Shown: positions 11,186-21,362 of the stretch, in pieces
How positions within the stretch are numbered: position 1 is the first letter of the stretch
Layout of the letters: each line of letters opens with the position of its first letter
Assembly: GCA_001599815.1 (NCBI GenBank)
Contig: BCIA01000002.1
Location: 186,001 to 250,000, forward strand
DNA: 64,000 nt
Origin: Furcasterigmium furcatum
Lineage: Eukaryota; Ascomycota; Sordariomycetes; Glomerellales; Plectosphaerellaceae
Direction: 5' to 3'
Program-made: the position numbers and the translations under genes
Notes under the pieces: model-generated
The model's input: only the letters and a program-made list of their open reading frames with translations
Told to the model about the DNA's origin: nothing
Databases searched by the model: none

Positions 11186-11680
11186 ATGTCCGTCTCAGCC
11201 ATCACATCGCCCCTTCACTTCACAACCCTGCTCAAGGGAAACACCTACCTCGTGGCAGACTTCTACGCCGACTGGTGCGGCCCCTGCCATGCGATCAGGC
11301 CAATGTTCGAGAAGCTGGCCCAGGCCCACGGCATCCCCGGCCACCTGACGTTCGTCAAGGTCAACGTCGACGAGCAGGCGGACATCGCGCGCCAGTACAA
11401 CATCTCCGCCATGCCCACATTTCTCTTCTTCCAGAACGGCCAGCCCTACTCAGGACAGGCCATGATCCGCGGTGCTGATCCCCAGGGCCTCGGACGCGTC
11501 ATCCAGGAGCTGGGCCAGGCGGCCAGGGAAGCGCAGAGGAAGGAAAACGAGAAGGCCCAGGAGGCCGCAGCAAAGCCTGATGTGCCCGCGCAGCAGAACG
11601 ACGACAGCACAGTGTCCGGCGACTACACCCTGGGCACCTCAGGGAAGAGATCCGACTGGAAGATGTCACTCAGGGACTGA
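11186..11680 (+). CDS. Thioredoxin-domain protein with charged C-terminal tail
   Basis: Dithiol-disulfide oxidoreductase; cytosolic or nuclear, because there is no signal peptide. Single exon, 164 residues. The start is the first ATG in frame (MSVSAITSP); the frame is open further upstream but without an ATG. The thioredoxin fold spans residues 5-108 with ADFYADWCGPCHAIRP carrying the WCGPC active site, followed by NVDEQ and the cis-proline segment SAMPTFLFF. Residues 109-164 form a Glu/Lys/Ala/Gln-rich extension ending in SDWKMSLRD, longer than the roughly 105-residue classical thioredoxin. This resembles TXNL-like proteins more than a basal thioredoxin. Confidence 0.92.
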   Translation: MSVSAITSPLHFTTLLKGNTYLVADFYADWCGPCHAIRPMFEKLAQAHGIPGHLTFVKVNVDEQADIARQYNISAMPTFLFFQNGQPYSGQAMIRGADPQGLGRVIQELGQAAREAQRKENEKAQEAAAKPDVPAQQNDDSTVSGDYTLGTSGKRSDWKMSLRD

Positions 11681-11876
11681 GGATTCGGAGGCGGAGGCTG
11701 ATTTGGTTCACTTGGGATTTGCGAGTCGTGCGACACCTGGGCACGCGGAGTAATAGGTTGCTAGGGCTAGGAGACCTCACATAGGGGGCCTGAATGCAGA
11801 CTGTCAAGACGGGGAAAATTGATCCCCCGATCAAAAATTCTGATTTCTATGCGTGGGTCTTTCTTTCGTGGTATCA

Positions 11877-13402
11877 TCAAACGCTAATCGTCCGGAAAAC
11901 GCTGAACTCGTCTCCGGTGGCCATCAGACTTCCCGGGATCTGCGGGTGCCAGTGCAACTCCTTGACGTTGGAAAGGTAGTGAACGAAGAGGAGCTGAGGG
12001 GGCACGTCCTTGACGCCGCCGGTGTCCTTGCTCTCCTCGTCATCAAGCTCGACGGCCAAGTCCCACAGCGTCACCGTGTTGTCGCCTGCAGCCACCGCGA
12101 TGATGCTGTCGTCCGTCGGGTGCCACTCAATGCTCGTCACCTGCTCCTGGTGGTAGTTGAAGCTGGCGATGGGCGACGGCTTGTTGGAAGAAGCCTTCCA
12201 CTGGCGCAGGTCCCATACTCCGAAGACGCCATCGTCTGCGCCAGATGCCAGTAGGTGGGTCGTCTGCTTCGACCACGAAATGACGTTCACGTCAACATCG
12301 CTAACCTGCATGGTCAAGGCCGGCTTCCTGCTCTTGCTCCTGACGTCCCAGATCCTGATGGTGCCATCGCTCGAGGTCGAAGCAAAGACTGACTGTTCAG
12401 ACGGGCTCCACTGAATATCCTCCACGCTGCTGGTGTGACCCTGGAAAGCCCTGGTGTCCGTCACGAAGCCACCGCCGTCGGTCCTCGTGGTCACGAAGAT
12501 CTGTCCATCGTTGTCTCCCGTGAGAAGCTTGCCTCCCGGCACCATCGGCGACCAGTCAACCGCGTAGCCCTCCGATTTGTGCGCCCTGATTGTGGAAACA
12601 GGTTTGTTCTGCTGCTGTGTGATCTGGGTACCCGGGTTGTCGAATGAGGTGAGGTGCGGGGTGATGTCGTGGATGAAAACATTGCTGGACTCTGTCATCG
12701 TGGCAACAAGCGTGGTGGGCGGTTTGCTGGGGTCCTGCGAAGGAATCTGGTGCGAGCGGATGCGGTTGGTCGTGGAGTTTAAGGGGATCGTCTTGGACTC
12801 CAAGATGGGGTCGGAGTCCTCGTCGTCGTCGTCTTCCTCATCAGAAGAATCGCCATCCCCTCGGTCCATCCTGCTCAGGCCACTGAATTTCATGACCATC
12901 AACTGGTTGTCGTCAGGCTTCGAGCTGTCCGCCTGCGTGCCTGCAACCGAATACATTGTTGCGGGGTACACCTTGCGGTTGTCGCCGAGGTTGTCGCGCA
13001 GAATATCGAACGACAGACACGGCCACGGGGTGCTCAGGTTGTGTAGCATATGGTAAGTGCTCAGGTCTGGCGCGAGAGTCTGGCCGGGTTCCAGCTGTGA
13101 TCGGCCGACGATGAAGGTTCCTTGGTCCACGTCCATTGCGCCTGGAGAAAGAATGTCGTCAGCAAGAGTCAAGACACAGAAGTCTCGGGATACATACCGG
13201 ACTTCTCCTCGGCTTCCCTCTCGGCATCCGGTCGGCCATCCACACCAGCCTCGAAGATCTCGTCATCCTCGCTGTCGAACTCGTCCTCAAATTCGTCCTC
13301 GAACTCGCCCATGTCGTTCATGTCGACGTCCATCTTTTCCGGACGCTCGCCAGCCTTGAGAGGGCCATCACCGCTTTCGGCTTCAGCCGTGCGTTTCGAC
13401 AT
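11877..13402 (-). CDS. rrb1: Rrb1/GRWD1-type WD40 ribosome assembly protein
   Basis: Nuclear/nucleolar chaperone for ribosomal protein uL3 (Rpl3) during 60S assembly. Exons 13402-13198 and 13141-11877, 489 residues, close to the family's usual 510. The N-terminus is highly acidic (EFEDEFEDEFDSEDDE). The histone-chaperone-like block FIVGRSQLEPGQTLAPDLS-YHMLHNLSTPWPCLSFDIL precedes the WD propeller. A second acidic loop (SSDEEDDDDEDSDP) interrupts the first blade. WD repeats include EGYAVDWSP, SVEDIQWSPSE, FASTSSDGTIRIWDVR, VNVISWSK and VTSIEWHPTDDSII. It ends ATGDEFSVFRTISV. It is convergent with thioredoxin (196-bp gap) and divergent from the next gene. Confidence 0.94.
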
Positions 13403-13783
13403 GGTGGTAAATGGGGTACGTGTTGGTTGATCGGTGCGCCCTCGCGACTCGGGAGATGGTCATGTCAGGATTTTTTTTCTACTTCTCCAAGCACCAAAAT
13501 ATCGAGCTCCTCCAAAGACCCCGCGTTAGTGGCGCTGCTGTGGCGCATGTGCCCCGCGTGGCAGTGCGACTTGATCACATGACTTGGCGACATCCGGATC
13601 GCGCGTCGCGTGCCACTGAGGGGCAAACCTCGGACATCCGACATATCGACTCATTGCTTCCTTTTCGCCTTCGACCTCACAGTGAACAAAGCGCATTGCC
13701 CTCTTCAGTCGTTTATTTCCTCAACCTAGCAAGCCGTCTTGCGGCAAGCACTGACTGGGAATGTGTTCTTCTTGGCAACGACA
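13403..13783. promoter_or_regulatory. Divergent promoter region
   Basis: 381 bases between Rrb1 (minus) and the uncharacterised plus-strand gene. A T-rich tract at 13470-13478 and the TTCAGTCGTTTATTTCC string before 13740 are the only notable features. Confidence 0.4.
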
Positions 13784-15670
13784 ATGCCCGCTGAGGACGG
13801 CCAGCGAACTTTTTCTATCATTCCAGACAGGATCGGGCCCATAGGCCACGACAGCGCATCCGGAGTACCTCGTCCTATGACCTCGAAACAGGCCCGAAAG
13901 GACTATCTGAAGAGAACCCGCGGCACTTCCCTCTCATGGATAGAGCAAAAGCGACTTCAAGCCGAGATCCGGAACGACATCAAGAAGAAGGAGAGCGATG
14001 AGCGCAAGGAACGGGACCGAGAACGCGCACGAGCTCGTGCCGAGGCACTGCGTGAGAAACAGAAAGGGAAGGATGAGGCAGAGAAGTCGGCAAAGCGCAA
14101 GGCCGGCGTGCCTCTGAAACCTCCACGCCCAAGCCAGGCTACGATTGCCAGCTTCGTGCGTGGAGCAGCACCAAAAAGGAAGCGAGATGACGCCGAAAAG
14201 CGCATCGATCTCTCCCAGCCCGGCTCAGGGGTCACTCTCAAGAACAAACCCTCGAAACTTGACCTCGAACACAGTCCGCGTGCCAGAGGATTGGCTGCGG
14301 TGGATAAGGTCGACGGCGGCTCTCAACTGCGCACCCTACAACCCGACGACCCGCTCCACGAGACCAAACCTGCCGAAACGGTCAGCAGAAGCCAGGCGGA
14401 GAAATTGCCAGTCCCAACCTCGGATTGCACCTTGCAGGGCCCCTCATCCAATGCCGCCAGCAATGCAACATGTCAGAAGAAAGACGAGGGAAACAAGAAG
14501 GTCGGAATGGGCCCTCCCCCTCTTCCGGCCAAGCCTTCTCGAAAAAAGCGCAAGTTGCCTTTCTTGATGCCTGGGCAGGCGTATTCCAGACCGACAACCA
14601 CACCCGGGCCCAAGTCGACAGTGAAACAGGGCCCCAGCCGGTCACCGTCATCTCCATCACCTGCACGGAAATTCCGCTCCCCTCGCCACAGCGAGAACAA
14701 AACTTTTGACATTGCCACCGGTGCTCAACGTTTTCTTCGAGCAACTCAGGCCGAGGAGCGCACCGGCAATGGCTCCCGTCCCCGCGACGATGCACCCGAA
14801 CTCGTCACCCGGGCCATTCAGTTGGATCGAGAGGTCGACGGTGGCAGTACATTTCCCCAACAGCCAGACGTCCCTTGCCGCAAATCGCAGGACGCCTCCG
14901 TCCAGCCAGAAACCCCACACCCACCAAACCTCTGCGACGACATGTCATTCGATGGCTTTGAGGACGACCTACTAAGCGGGACACAACTTGCCCTAGAGCT
15001 CTCGGAACTAGATGGGCCCATGAACAAGGCACATGGGGACAGAACTCCTTTGGCTTTAGAGGACCTGTTTCCCTTCTTCTCCACCCAGGATTGCTCCCTC
15101 TCCGCTGAGGATCTCGCCGATCTTGAGACACCTTCCCGCCTGCCCCTTGTGCCCCTGAAGGGCGACGCTCGCACACTTCCAGTGACGGAGTTAGGCCTAC
15201 ACTCGCGCCCTCATCCGGTTGAAGATTCACCGGCGAAGGACCACCATCCCGAACAGCCAAAACCACAAGCAGTAATAGCATGTGTTGGAGGTTCCAAAAA
15301 GCATCGTGCCAGAGATCCTCGTCGCCCTAACTCCCCTGCGCGTCGCAAGGTCTCGAATCCAACAAAGACCTCGAGTATCCCCAGCTCCAATAATTCCAGA
15401 AGCGCTCTCTCGTCCTGTCCTGGACAATCGAGAAAATCGCAGTGTGCACTGACGGTGTCCGTCTCCTCGGACGACCTTCGCGCTCTGTACTCGGCAGACT
15501 GGGGCGACGAGCTGGAAATCGACCCCCCGACGAAAGAAAACCATCCGCCTCCGGGGGCAGAACAGGAGAACATACAAAGCCACGGCAGGGCGGAGTCCGG
15601 CCACTGCATCGTTTCGACGCAAGACATGAGAGTTCTGCATTCGTTTGATTGGGACAGCGGGCTGGACTAG
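13784..15670 (+). CDS. Uncharacterised basic nuclear-type protein with PIP-like motif and duplicated C-terminal motif
   Basis: Not recognised as a named family. Single exon, 628 residues from the ATG at 13784 (MPAEDGQRTF); an alternative start is the Met at residue 32 (MTSKQARKDYL). Residues 33-105 form a charged Lys/Arg/Glu helix, likely coiled coil. Residues 118-125 read QATIASFV, close to the PCNA-binding pattern Q-x-x-I-x-x-F-aromatic, followed by KRKR; the final aromatic is Val, so binding is uncertain. A basic KKRK at about 270 could be a nuclear signal. The middle is Pro/Ser-rich and probably disordered. Two related segments close the protein: residues 560-578 (SSDDLRALYSADWGDELE) and 609-628 (STQDMRVLHSFDWDSGLD). 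A replication or repair role is only a guess. Confidence 0.75.
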   Translation: MPAEDGQRTFSIIPDRIGPIGHDSASGVPRPMTSKQARKDYLKRTRGTSLSWIEQKRLQAEIRNDIKKKESDERKERDRERARARAEALREKQKGKDEAEKSAKRKAGVPLKPPRPSQATIASFVRGAAPKRKRDDAEKRIDLSQPGSGVTLKNKPSKLDLEHSPRARGLAAVDKVDGGSQLRTLQPDDPLHETKPAETVSRSQAEKLPVPTSDCTLQGPSSNAASNATCQKKDEGNKKVGMGPPPLPAKPSRKKRKLPFLMPGQAYSRPTTTPGPKSTVKQGPSRSPSSPSPARKFRSPRHSENKTFDIATGAQRFLRATQAEERTGNGSRPRDDAPELVTRAIQLDREVDGGSTFPQQPDVPCRKSQDASVQPETPHPPNLCDDMSFDGFEDDLLSGTQLALELSELDGPMNKAHGDRTPLALEDLFPFFSTQDCSLSAEDLADLETPSRLPLVPLKGDARTLPVTELGLHSRPHPVEDSPAKDHHPEQPKPQAVIACVGGSKKHRARDPRRPNSPARRKVSNPTKTSSIPSSNNSRSALSSCPGQSRKSQCALTVSVSSDDLRALYSADWGDELEIDPPTKENHPPPGAEQENIQSHGRAESGHCIVSTQDMRVLHSFDWDSGLD

Positions 15671-16290
15671 GTTTCCAGATCATGATACTATTGAGATACC
15701 CAGCAGTAGATGACTATTGAATATTAAAGTCTCCCATTGGAGCATGTTTCCTCGTCCCTTTTGCATCTATTGATCTTTTTCTTATTCGAGACTTGCATCA
15801 CAGCAAACGCCGACAGAGTTGACGTCGAGCGGACTGGCGACGATGTGCTCCGACTTCAATCGGTGGATGCGGAGCTCCCCCGGTCATTCTGAGAGTGAAG
15901 AGCGCACATCACACAATGGGTCGTTGCCGTTTTACATCATGATGTATCAATAATAGAACACACAGCTGTTTGCTCATCTACATCAAAGCATCTCATGATG
16001 CCTCAGCGCCTCTGTGCGCCGAGCAAAGCAAATCGCTGTCGAGCTAACTCATGCCTTCCGAGCGCCGCGCCATGCCAATATTCATTCCCCGCCCTGATCT
16101 TCAGAGCATGAGGTGGTAACGCCAACCCTTTGCAGTCATAAAACCCCTTGCCCCGTCCTGATTCTCGCGGCAACGCCCCAGTTCTCTGAACCGGCTACGC
16201 TGACCTTTCGCATGTACAACATGCATGCCTTGCCCAATTCTGGGTCTTCAGACAGAACCCCAGTTCTCTGAACCGGCCGTGCCTCCCCCC
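15671..16290. other. Convergent intergenic region
   Basis: 620 bases between two convergent genes, so both 3' UTRs. It contains AATATTAAAG at 15720 and part of a 20-bp direct repeat (first copy). No gene seen. Confidence 0.5.
16176..16277. repeat. 20-bp direct repeat, two copies 81 bp apart
   Basis: CCCCAGTTCTCTGAACCGGC occurs at 16177-16196 and again at 16258-16277, in the 3' flank of the RING-like gene. No inverted ends or flanking duplication that would mark a transposon. Confidence 0.75.
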
Positions 16291-17682
16291 CTACATGTAG
16301 ATACCAACCCAGGACGTCTTCTGGGCGATATGGCTCTCGCAACCGTCCACCGCGCACACCAGAGTCTTGCCATCGACGGGGTCAGTCCGGAACACAGTCT
16401 TAGGGCGCTTCGTGCTTGGTCGTCGGTTCTCGAAACAATCCGCGCAGTAGACCTGGCAATGGTCAGCTCAGAACACCCGAGGTAGAATCTTCGCGCTGGG
16501 CGTGGGGCAACTCACATGTCCACAAGTCTTGAGGGCCCAGAAGTGGTGCTCACTACGCGACCGCTTTCCCCTCGAAGAGCGTGCAGGTTGGGTCTCAGAC
16601 GAGGCGACGTCGTCTGGATCGTATGCCAGCTCCTCGTTGCACCCTGGGCAGACGAAGGCGGTCTCGGGGTCCGTGTCCCGGATGAATCCGGCACGAGCAG
16701 GCGGCGGCACCTCTTGGACGGGTTTCGGGGACGGCTGACGTCTGGCGAAGGCGGGGGGCTCGTAATGAAGGTCGACCGGCCCAATGGGATTGAAGACATC
16801 GGCGTTGGCGAAGAGCGGGTTCATGAAGTCGAGGATGTTGAACCTGTCAACGAGCCCGCGCCGCAAATCGTCCAGGCCCGGGAAGTTGATAGGTCCGTGA
16901 CGTGTGTGTCGAGGGCGGGGTGGCGGGGGAGGAAGCGGCAAGCCATGTCGTTGTCGTTGCTGGACGAAAAGCAGCTCGGGCGAGCCATTCTGGCGGGGGG
17001 GAGGCGGCGGCGGACGCGGCGGGGCAGCATCCTCCTGCGTCAGATCGATGACGAAATGCGAGCGCTCTCTGCCACCCAAACCCAAGATGCTGCTATCACT
17101 TCTTGACAGTGAGGGAGGATTCGCGCGAGCGTGTGAGTTTTGGCGCCGGGGGTTCTGAGATGCAGGCCGACTCTCTGAAGGTTGACGAGGGCTGTCAGGC
17201 TCGGCGGTCAGATCGATAACTTCAGCTGCCGCGGGGGGTCCGCCGCCTCTCTCTCGGCGACGGTACATCTCGACATCGACCAATTCGTCCGGGACTATAA
17301 GTCCACCGGGCTGGCGGCGGGCACGCGGAGCGCCACGGTCGGGTTCGGGCTGAGGAGAATCTTCGTCGTGGTTCATGTGGATCTGCTGAAAGATCAAATC
17401 GGCCAAAGCTTCTCGGTCGTTGAAAATGTCCGCCAACTGACCACCGTGAGGTAGGTTGAGGTGCGGCAAGTCGTCGTCGTCGAAGGAGTCGTTTGATGGG
17501 GCGGTGGATTCGCTGGGGATGCTCGAAGCAGCGCTCGGGGAATCGACGGCGAACGACTCGTCGTCGAAGGAATCGTAAGGAATCTCGTCGTCCAAAGGGA
17601 AATCCAGCGGGTCGGAGTCGTTGAAGTCGGCAGGAAACTCAGGCGTCAGGCGATCCAGAGATGACCTATCGTGGAGGCTCAT
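16291..17682 (-). CDS. RING-like zinc protein with two SUMO-interacting motifs
   Basis: Putative ubiquitin ligase of SUMO-targeted type. Exons 17682-16516 and 16452-16291, 442 residues; GTGAGT donor, CCAG acceptor. The N-terminal third is acidic. Two motifs of the SIM pattern are visible: VIDLTAEPDSP and FVIDLTQED, each a hydrophobic VIDL core followed by acidic residues. The centre is Pro/Arg-rich. Near residues 350-442 come CPGCNEEL, then LKTCGH-VYCADCFENRR (split by the intron between H and V), then CAVDGCES: a C-x2-C, C-x-H-x2-C-x2-C, C-x4-C arrangement like a divergent RING. It ends at WVGIYM. The start at 17682 is the Met after a probable leader. SUMO binding and ligase activity are inferred. 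Confidence 0.83.
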
Positions 17683-18685
17683 GATGCAGCAAAGACTGGC
17701 GGTACGTGTGCTGAGGCAGCAATCTGTGCAGAAAGGCGTGTCAGTCAATCAGGCAACGCAGATTCGAGGCAGGACGGGTCGTGTCAGGGAGAAACCTACG
17801 CAGCGTTGCGTGCTCGTCTCCCAGTGCCTCGCGGGGTGGAGTTCGGATTGTCCCGTGGTGATGTCACGAGATGCGTCGCTGCTTGGAATCGGCATGAACC
17901 ACCTCGTCGTCCAAAGAACAGTATCGGCCGCTTTGCGAGGAGTTCCGGCGAGGGTCGTCGGAGGAGGGGTGGCGTGCGTGGAAATGTGTTGCGTGATGCC
18001 CTGTCGTCGGTATGTTTCGTCGAGGTAGATACCTTGTCTCCTGAGGGAGCATGCCGAAGGAGGCTCTCGGGAGAGGCGAAAGGAAATCCTGGTGGTCGCC
18101 TCTGCCAGCGATATTGATCGGAGGTGGAGGTTTCGAGGTTGCAAACAGGCGCGGCCTGAAGAAGGAAGTGAATGAATTGACGGGCGGTTGCTGTTTTGGT
18201 TCTTGCCGGCCCACGGGCCAAGGAGCACCTGCGAGCCGCCACCACATTCACTGCCAAACTAGCGTTCCTGCCTCGAGGGGCGATCTGATTACTAAGTCAG
18301 TCCCTCTCTAGCACCTTTCGGAGATAAGAGACGACGGCAACACCCCGCCAAGACGCCTTTACAACACTGAAATGACGTGCAACACAGAGCAAATCACCCG
18401 TCCACGCCATAAATCCGGGACTGCCGTTCCAAGGACTCAGTCACGAGTCAAGTCGCACAACACAAAGAACATAGAAATACCTGGGTCGTGTTGAATGAAG
18501 TCAAGTATCGTACAGACGAGACGCAAACCGACCCTCCAAAACCAAACGCCTCACGACCGAGGAGAAGACCCCCAGAGTGCTCGTAACTCAACACCCAGAG
18601 CCGGAGCCGCGCTTTGCATCTTGCCCAGGTGCCGGAGATATGCAACCGAGTCTTACCCGTGACTTGGATACTTTCTAGCCCCACC
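17683..18685. other. Intergenic, 1 kb upstream of the RING-like gene
   Basis: Between the Prp19 stop and the RING-like start (both minus). It holds the Prp19 3' UTR and the RING-gene promoter/leader, probably with a 5' UTR intron (minus-strand acceptor TTTCTGCACAG at about 17726). Open frames are present on both strands but none looks conserved. Confidence 0.45.
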
Positions 18686-20346
18686 TCACGACTCCTCCTT
18701 GACGCCAAAGACGGAAACAACACCCTCCTGGCTGACGGACACCAGCTGCTTCGCGTCCGCTCCCCACCTGACGGCCACGGCCGACACGGAGCTGCGGAAA
18801 GGCTCCGACCACTTCTTGGACCCCTTGGTGAACTGCTGCACCGTGATGCCGCTGGAGCCGGCCGTCGCCAGGAACTGGCCGGAGTAGTCCCAGCTGAGCG
18901 ACGAGACGGCGCCGCCCGTCTCAAGCACCTTATTGACTGCCGCGTCGCCCTCCTTGCGCAGGTCGAATATCGTGACGGTGCTCTGGCCCTTGGCCGTCGC
19001 TGCAACCCAGTACCCGTTCTCGGAGAACGCGAGAGCCTGGATGGGCGCACCGAGCGAGAAGGTCAGGGCAGGCTCCAGGTTCGCCGTCATGTACAGCTTG
19101 ATGTCGCCCGCCGTCGTTCCCGCGGCGAAGATATGGCCGTCGGGGTGGAAAGCGCAGCATGTCAGCCCTGGCAGTCGCAAGTCAGTATGGCATCGCAGAA
19201 GTTCATCGGCGGAGCAGACATACCGGCGTCGCAGAATGTGCGACTCATTCTCTTAAGCGAAACCAAGTCGTAGAATCCGATGCTCTTGTCGAGGCCGACA
19301 AAGGCAACAAGGTCGCCCAGGGGGTGGAGGCTCAGGCCAGTGACGGGCCCTGCGTTCTCGGACACAGAGGCAACTTCGACGCCACCTTCGAACACCTTTA
19401 CGCTTCCGTGGGTGGTCGCAAAGATGAGCCTGCTGCCTGCCCAGATTGCATCGGTGACAGGGGCGTTTACGGGAACGTGCCTCTCGAGCTCATGGGCGTC
19501 GACAGAGTAGATGGCGGCATTACCCTCCGGTCCTGCAATCGCGGCGTATCCCCCTTCGAGAGCCACGCAGGTTGGTTGAGGCACGGGTAGTGTGGTGGAG
19601 GCAACGGTCTGGAGTGCTGCGACGTCGTCGGATGTGGCCCATCCCTCGGGAACCGGCCGCTTCTTGCGGCCCTTGGATAGCCTGTGCTCTGTTAGAACGT
19701 GCCAGATGGGACGGGTCGCATTGCGTGGGTATTTCAACGTACTCCTGATGCTTCGCGCTGACCTTAGCGGCAAGCTCCTCGGACAAGGCTTCCGTCGAGT
19801 CGATGGCCATCGCATCGCTGTTCCCAGAAGGAGCGGATGTGACGGTGATCTTGGAGAGGGCATCTCTCGCTTCGTCCCGTTCCCGGCTCAGGCGGGCGAT
19901 GACCCGAACGGCAGCATCGTGCTGGTACAGGGCCGTTGCAAGCTCTTCGCGCGTGCGAGCGAGCTGCTCCTTCAGATTGTAGCTTTCGAGGGCCAGAGCG
20001 TCCCATTCGTTCTGGAAAGTGGCGAGCAGTGCCGGGATGGACGTCAACGTCGGCGGGCGAGGTCGGACAATGGGGGCTTGCGACAGGGGGAGGAGGTCGT
20101 CTTCGGTAAGGGCCTCGCCGGTGCCAGGCTCGGTCCCATTCTCTTGGATGTACTTTTCGATCAGGCGCTTCTCGAAGATGGCACCTAGGGTCGTCAGCGA
20201 AGCGCAGAGCAGGGCCAATGGTTTGCTTCACTCACCAGACTTCTTCGACGCGACAGGCTCCTGGGGAGTCTCTCCCGAAACTGTGCGACGCGGTTAGTGG
20301 GAGAGCTTCGAGGACAGCGCCAGATTTACTCACTTCCGCAGAACAT
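18686..20346 (-). CDS. prp19: Prp19, spliceosomal U-box ubiquitin ligase
   Basis: Core of the Prp19/NineTeen complex that activates the spliceosome through K63-linked ubiquitination; nuclear. Five exons on the minus strand: 20346-20334 (13 nt), 20280-20236, 20184-19743, 19681-19224 and 19167-18686, giving 479 residues. The first three join to MFCGISGETPQEPVASKKSG-AIFEKRLIEKYI, the start of the U-box. Junction three uses donor GTACGT and restores HQELSKGRKKRPVPEGW; junction four gives CDAGLTCCAFHPDGH. The tetramerising coiled coil lies around residues 75-120 (YNLKEQLARTREELATALYQHD). A WD40 propeller fills the C-terminal half and ends VVSVFGVKEES. It shares a 349-bp divergent promoter with the OHCU decarboxylase gene. 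Confidence 0.96.
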
Positions 20347-20695
20347 TGCAGCGGATTAGGAATGCGAGCTGTGACTCGCAATCAGGTGGGGGAGAAGACG
20401 TAGTTTGGGTTGAAGAGTCGCGGCGCCAACTTTTCCAGCCTCAAAATACAGATCCATCAGCCTTGCTGGTCCGACCCACAGGCAGCCTAGACGGAGCAAG
20501 CACCGTGCACTGACCACCTCCCGCGCCAGCTGCTTATCTTATCTCCCCTCCGGCCGGTACCGACCCCGGGTCGGGGCCGGGCGACGGCGAGGTGAAGGTC
20601 GCAAGACAGAACCACACTTACAAAGGGCCGGCACCCTTTCCCAGTGCTTCCTGATCTGTGTCCCAAATAACTGCGTCACCGATCCAGCCGTCACC
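20347..20695. promoter_or_regulatory. Divergent promoter region, Prp19 / OHCU decarboxylase
   Basis: 349 bases between two divergent ATGs. A GC-rich patch CCGGTACCGACCCCGGGTCGGGGCCGG lies at about 20554-20580 and is largely self-complementary. No TATA box seen. Confidence 0.4.
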
Positions 20696-21284
20696 ATGAG
20701 CCCAGATCGTAGTCTCCCGCCTTGCCAGCAGCTGCCAACCCTGCCTGCCGAATCGCAGGCCGCCGCCCTTGATCTTCTTTTCGAGCCGTCGCCCACATTA
20801 CACCGTCTGGTGACGCTCGGGTCCTTCTCACGAGTCTTTGATACGTACAACGACCTCATCGATGACGTGCATTCTCTGCTCCTGAACCTNCCCCCCGGCT
20901 CCCCCGATCTGCACAGCATTCTGGGCTCCCACCCCCGCCTCGGTGCGCCGAAAGTGGACAGCGCTCAATCGGCAGCAGAACAGGCCAAGCTGCGCGGCAG
21001 CCCGGAGCAGACGGCCAGGCTGGCGGAACTCAATGCCACATATGAGGCGACTTTCCCAGGCCTTCGCTACGTGGTGTTCGTGAACGGTCGCGGGCGGCCG
21101 GAGATCATGGCTAATATGGAGGAGAGGATCAAGAGAGGCGATCCGCGTGCCGAAGAGATCGAGGCCATCAATGTGAGGGCGACCGCCCCGAGATTCCATG
21201 GATTTCTATTCCACTGACACGGCACAGGCGATGTGTGACATTGCGAAAGACAGGGCAAGCAAGCTCCCCATCAGAGAGGCGTGA
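20696..21284 (+). CDS. OHCU decarboxylase (ureide pathway)
   Basis: 2-oxo-4-hydroxy-4-carboxy-5-ureidoimidazoline decarboxylase, the last step converting urate to S-allantoin in purine catabolism. Exons 20696-21172 and 21228-21284, 177 residues. Motifs are GSHPRLGAPK with the catalytic His, SAAEQAKL with the catalytic Glu, and FPGLRYVVFVNGRGRPEIMANMEERI. The second exon adds AMCDIAKDRASKLPIREA, the usual C-terminal helix. An undetermined base (N) is at 20890 in codon 65, read CTN, which is Leu whatever the base. There is no evident peroxisomal signal at the C-terminus (ends REA). Confidence 0.93.
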
Positions 21285-21362
21285 GAGGGTGGGCTTGCCG
21301 GACGGAAGAACAGGATGCATCACCAATCGACGGTTTCGGGGATCGTGTCTTTTTTCATTCAT

